A stretch of DNA of 64,000 bases. It comes from Lachnospiraceae bacterium (GTDB lineage Bacteria; Bacillota; Clostridia; Lachnospirales; Lachnospiraceae). Below the pieces are notes generated by a model. That model saw only the letters and a list, made by a program, of their open reading frames with translations. It had not been told where the DNA came from and ran no database searches. Shown piece after piece: positions 63,024 through 64,000 of this stretch. Each line of letters begins with the position of its first letter. Within the stretch, counting starts at the first letter, position 1. The position numbers were made by a program, and so were the translations under genes. The stretch lies in the NCBI GenBank assembly GCA_015056725.1, contig SVFS01000001.1, positions 1-64,000 of the forward strand. The letters are read 5' to 3'.

Positions 63024-64000
63024 TTACTTATTTTGCAAGTCATCTGCTGTTTCCTGTTTTGCAAGCTTTTGAAGCTCCTGTTTTGCAAGTACTTCTGCCT
63101 CATGCTTTGCACGTTCAGCATGTTCACGTTCTACACGTTCTCTTGCCTCTCTGTCCAAACGGTTTTTCTTTTCTATCCATTCCGCATTAGATTGCTTCAT
63201 TGCTGTAATCTGCGAATTTTCAACACCCTCTGTACTATCCGGTGTCAATAAAATCTTTAACGTCAGAAGCATCAGTTTAATATCCATCCAAAGAGAATAA
63301 TTTTCGATATAGTACAAATCCAGTTTCAGCTTATCATACGGCGTTGTATTGTACTTTCCGTATACCTGTGCATACCCTGCAAGTCCGGCTTTTACCTTCG
63401 TTCTAAACTGAAACTCCGGCATAATCTCTTCATACTGCTTAATAATTTCAGGTCTTTCCGGTCTTGGTCCGATAAAGGACATGTCTCCTTTTAAGATATT
63501 AAAAAGCTGTGGAAGCTCGTCCAGTCTGCACTTTCTGATAAACTTTCCGATAGGTGTCACACGACTGTCATTTTTAGAAGAAAGTCTGGCAACCCCATCC
63601 TTTTCCGCATCAACAGACATACTGCGGAATTTCATAATCTTAAATTCTCTGCCGCCCGTTGTACAACGAATCTGTTTATACAACATCGGCCCCCCGTCAT
63701 ACGCTTTTACCATAATGGCGGTAATCAACATAAACGGAGAACTGATTACGATTAATATCAGAGAACAAACAATATCAATAAGACGTTTGAAAAATCTCTG
63801 CTCGATTGTCAGATGGTATTCTCTTGTCAGCAGAATCGGTGTGTCGAATAAGTTGAGCTGATCCGCTCCCTTTAAGATTACATCCGTAATCTTAGGCATG
63901 ATATATACACGAATCGATTTTCCGTAGCAATATTTCAAAATCTTATTACGCACATCACTTGGGATATCCCAAATTACGACTGCATCATATCTTTCCAGGA
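63024..64000 (-). CDS. initiating polyprenyl glycosylphosphotransferase, partial
   Basis: The frame runs to the window edge (partial at its 5' end). The visible part contains the end of an N-terminal regulatory/Rossmann-like domain (YDAVVIWDIPSDVRNKIL), a membrane helix near FKRLIDIVCSLILIVISSPF, and the whole catalytic domain: GGPMLYKQIRC, FKIMKFRSM, CRLDELPQLFNILKGDMSFIG with the DE pair, GPRPERPEI and KAGLAGYAQVYGKYNT. It starts glycan assembly by moving a phospho-hexose onto undecaprenyl phosphate. The last 55 residues are a highly charged helical extension (RLDREARERVEREHAERA), absent from the short transferase at 45391. Confidence 0.88.
   Translation of the reverse strand, partial: LERYDAVVIWDIPSDVRNKILKYCYGKSIRVYIMPKITDVILKGADQLNLFDTPILLTREYHLTIEQRFFKRLIDIVCSLILIVISSPFMLITAIMVKAYDGGPMLYKQIRCTTGGREFKIMKFRSMSVDAEKDGVARLSSKNDSRVTPIGKFIRKCRLDELPQLFNILKGDMSFIGPRPERPEIIKQYEEIMPEFQFRTKVKAGLAGYAQVYGKYNTTPYDKLKLDLYYIENYSLWMDIKLMLLTLKILLTPDSTEGVENSQITAMKQSNAEWIEKKNRLDREARERVEREHAERAKHEAEVLAKQELQKLAKQETADDLQNK

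Overview
The window reads as part of a very large surface-polysaccharide / glycosylation locus from a low-GC Gram-positive anaerobe, most likely a member of the Lachnospiraceae (Clostridia). This assignment is inferred from the AT-rich sequence, strong AGGAGG-type ribosome sites, TTG starts, EpsG- and YveK/Wzz-type export proteins, and the dense mix of GT-C membrane proteins typical of that family. Every confident gene lies on the minus strand, so transcription runs from position 64000 towards 1. Junctions are tight (TAATG, ATGA, overlaps of a few bases).

Layout in the direction of transcription. (A) 64000-48011: start of an exopolysaccharide operon, with an initiating polyprenyl glycosylphosphotransferase (cut by the window edge), a Wzz-type co-polymerase, GT2/GT4 glycosyltransferases, an EpsG-type polymerase and four large GT-C-like membrane proteins, three of them related paralogues. 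(B) 47948-43208: a WbpM/PglF-type dehydratase, a WbpV-like reductase, a second, short PglC-type initiating transferase and a WbuB-like transferase. Together they suggest that a 6-deoxy-HexNAc such as QuiNAc is the first sugar. (C) 43215-34077: an amidotransferase, GT4 and GT61 enzymes, an acyltransferase and a Wzy-like polymerase. (D) 34042-29442: a conserved unknown, a kinase-fold protein, a nucleotidyltransferase-like protein, a PglK-like ABC flippase and a DUF115 (MptE-like) protein. (E) 29438-25004: a lipid-linked-sugar module with a GT-C enzyme, two methyltransferases and a GtrB/DPM1-like GT2. (F) 24969-13483: a legionaminic-acid (nonulosonate) cassette (dehydratase, LegC, PtmG/PseA-like amidotransferase, LegG, LegI, PtmE-like CBS nucleotidyltransferase, LegF). 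It is interrupted by a coupled PHP / ATP-grasp / SDR / hexapeptide acetyltransferase block and by one decayed gene. (G) 13345-13097: an IS21 istA remnant on the opposite strand. (H) 12796-5091: CapE-CapF-CapG for UDP-L-FucNAc, a second Wzz-like protein with an in-frame 18-bp tandem repeat, an O-antigen ligase/polymerase and a PseC-type aminotransferase. A strong terminator follows at 4925-4966.

Beyond the terminator lie a degraded XRE regulator, a promoter-HTH-ImmA/IrrE-PIN operon that resembles a toxin-antitoxin or defence module and has its own terminator, two small unknown proteins, and a last GT-C-like membrane glycosyltransferase.

The genes appear to make at least two glycans. There are two initiating transferases, two co-polymerases and three polymerase/ligase candidates. 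Predicted building blocks include 6-deoxy-HexNAc, L-FucNAc and a legionaminic-acid derivative that is probably amidinated. No Wzx/MATE-type flippase is visible; the PglK-like ABC protein is the only flippase candidate. No tRNA, rRNA, CRISPR array or complete insertion sequence was seen.
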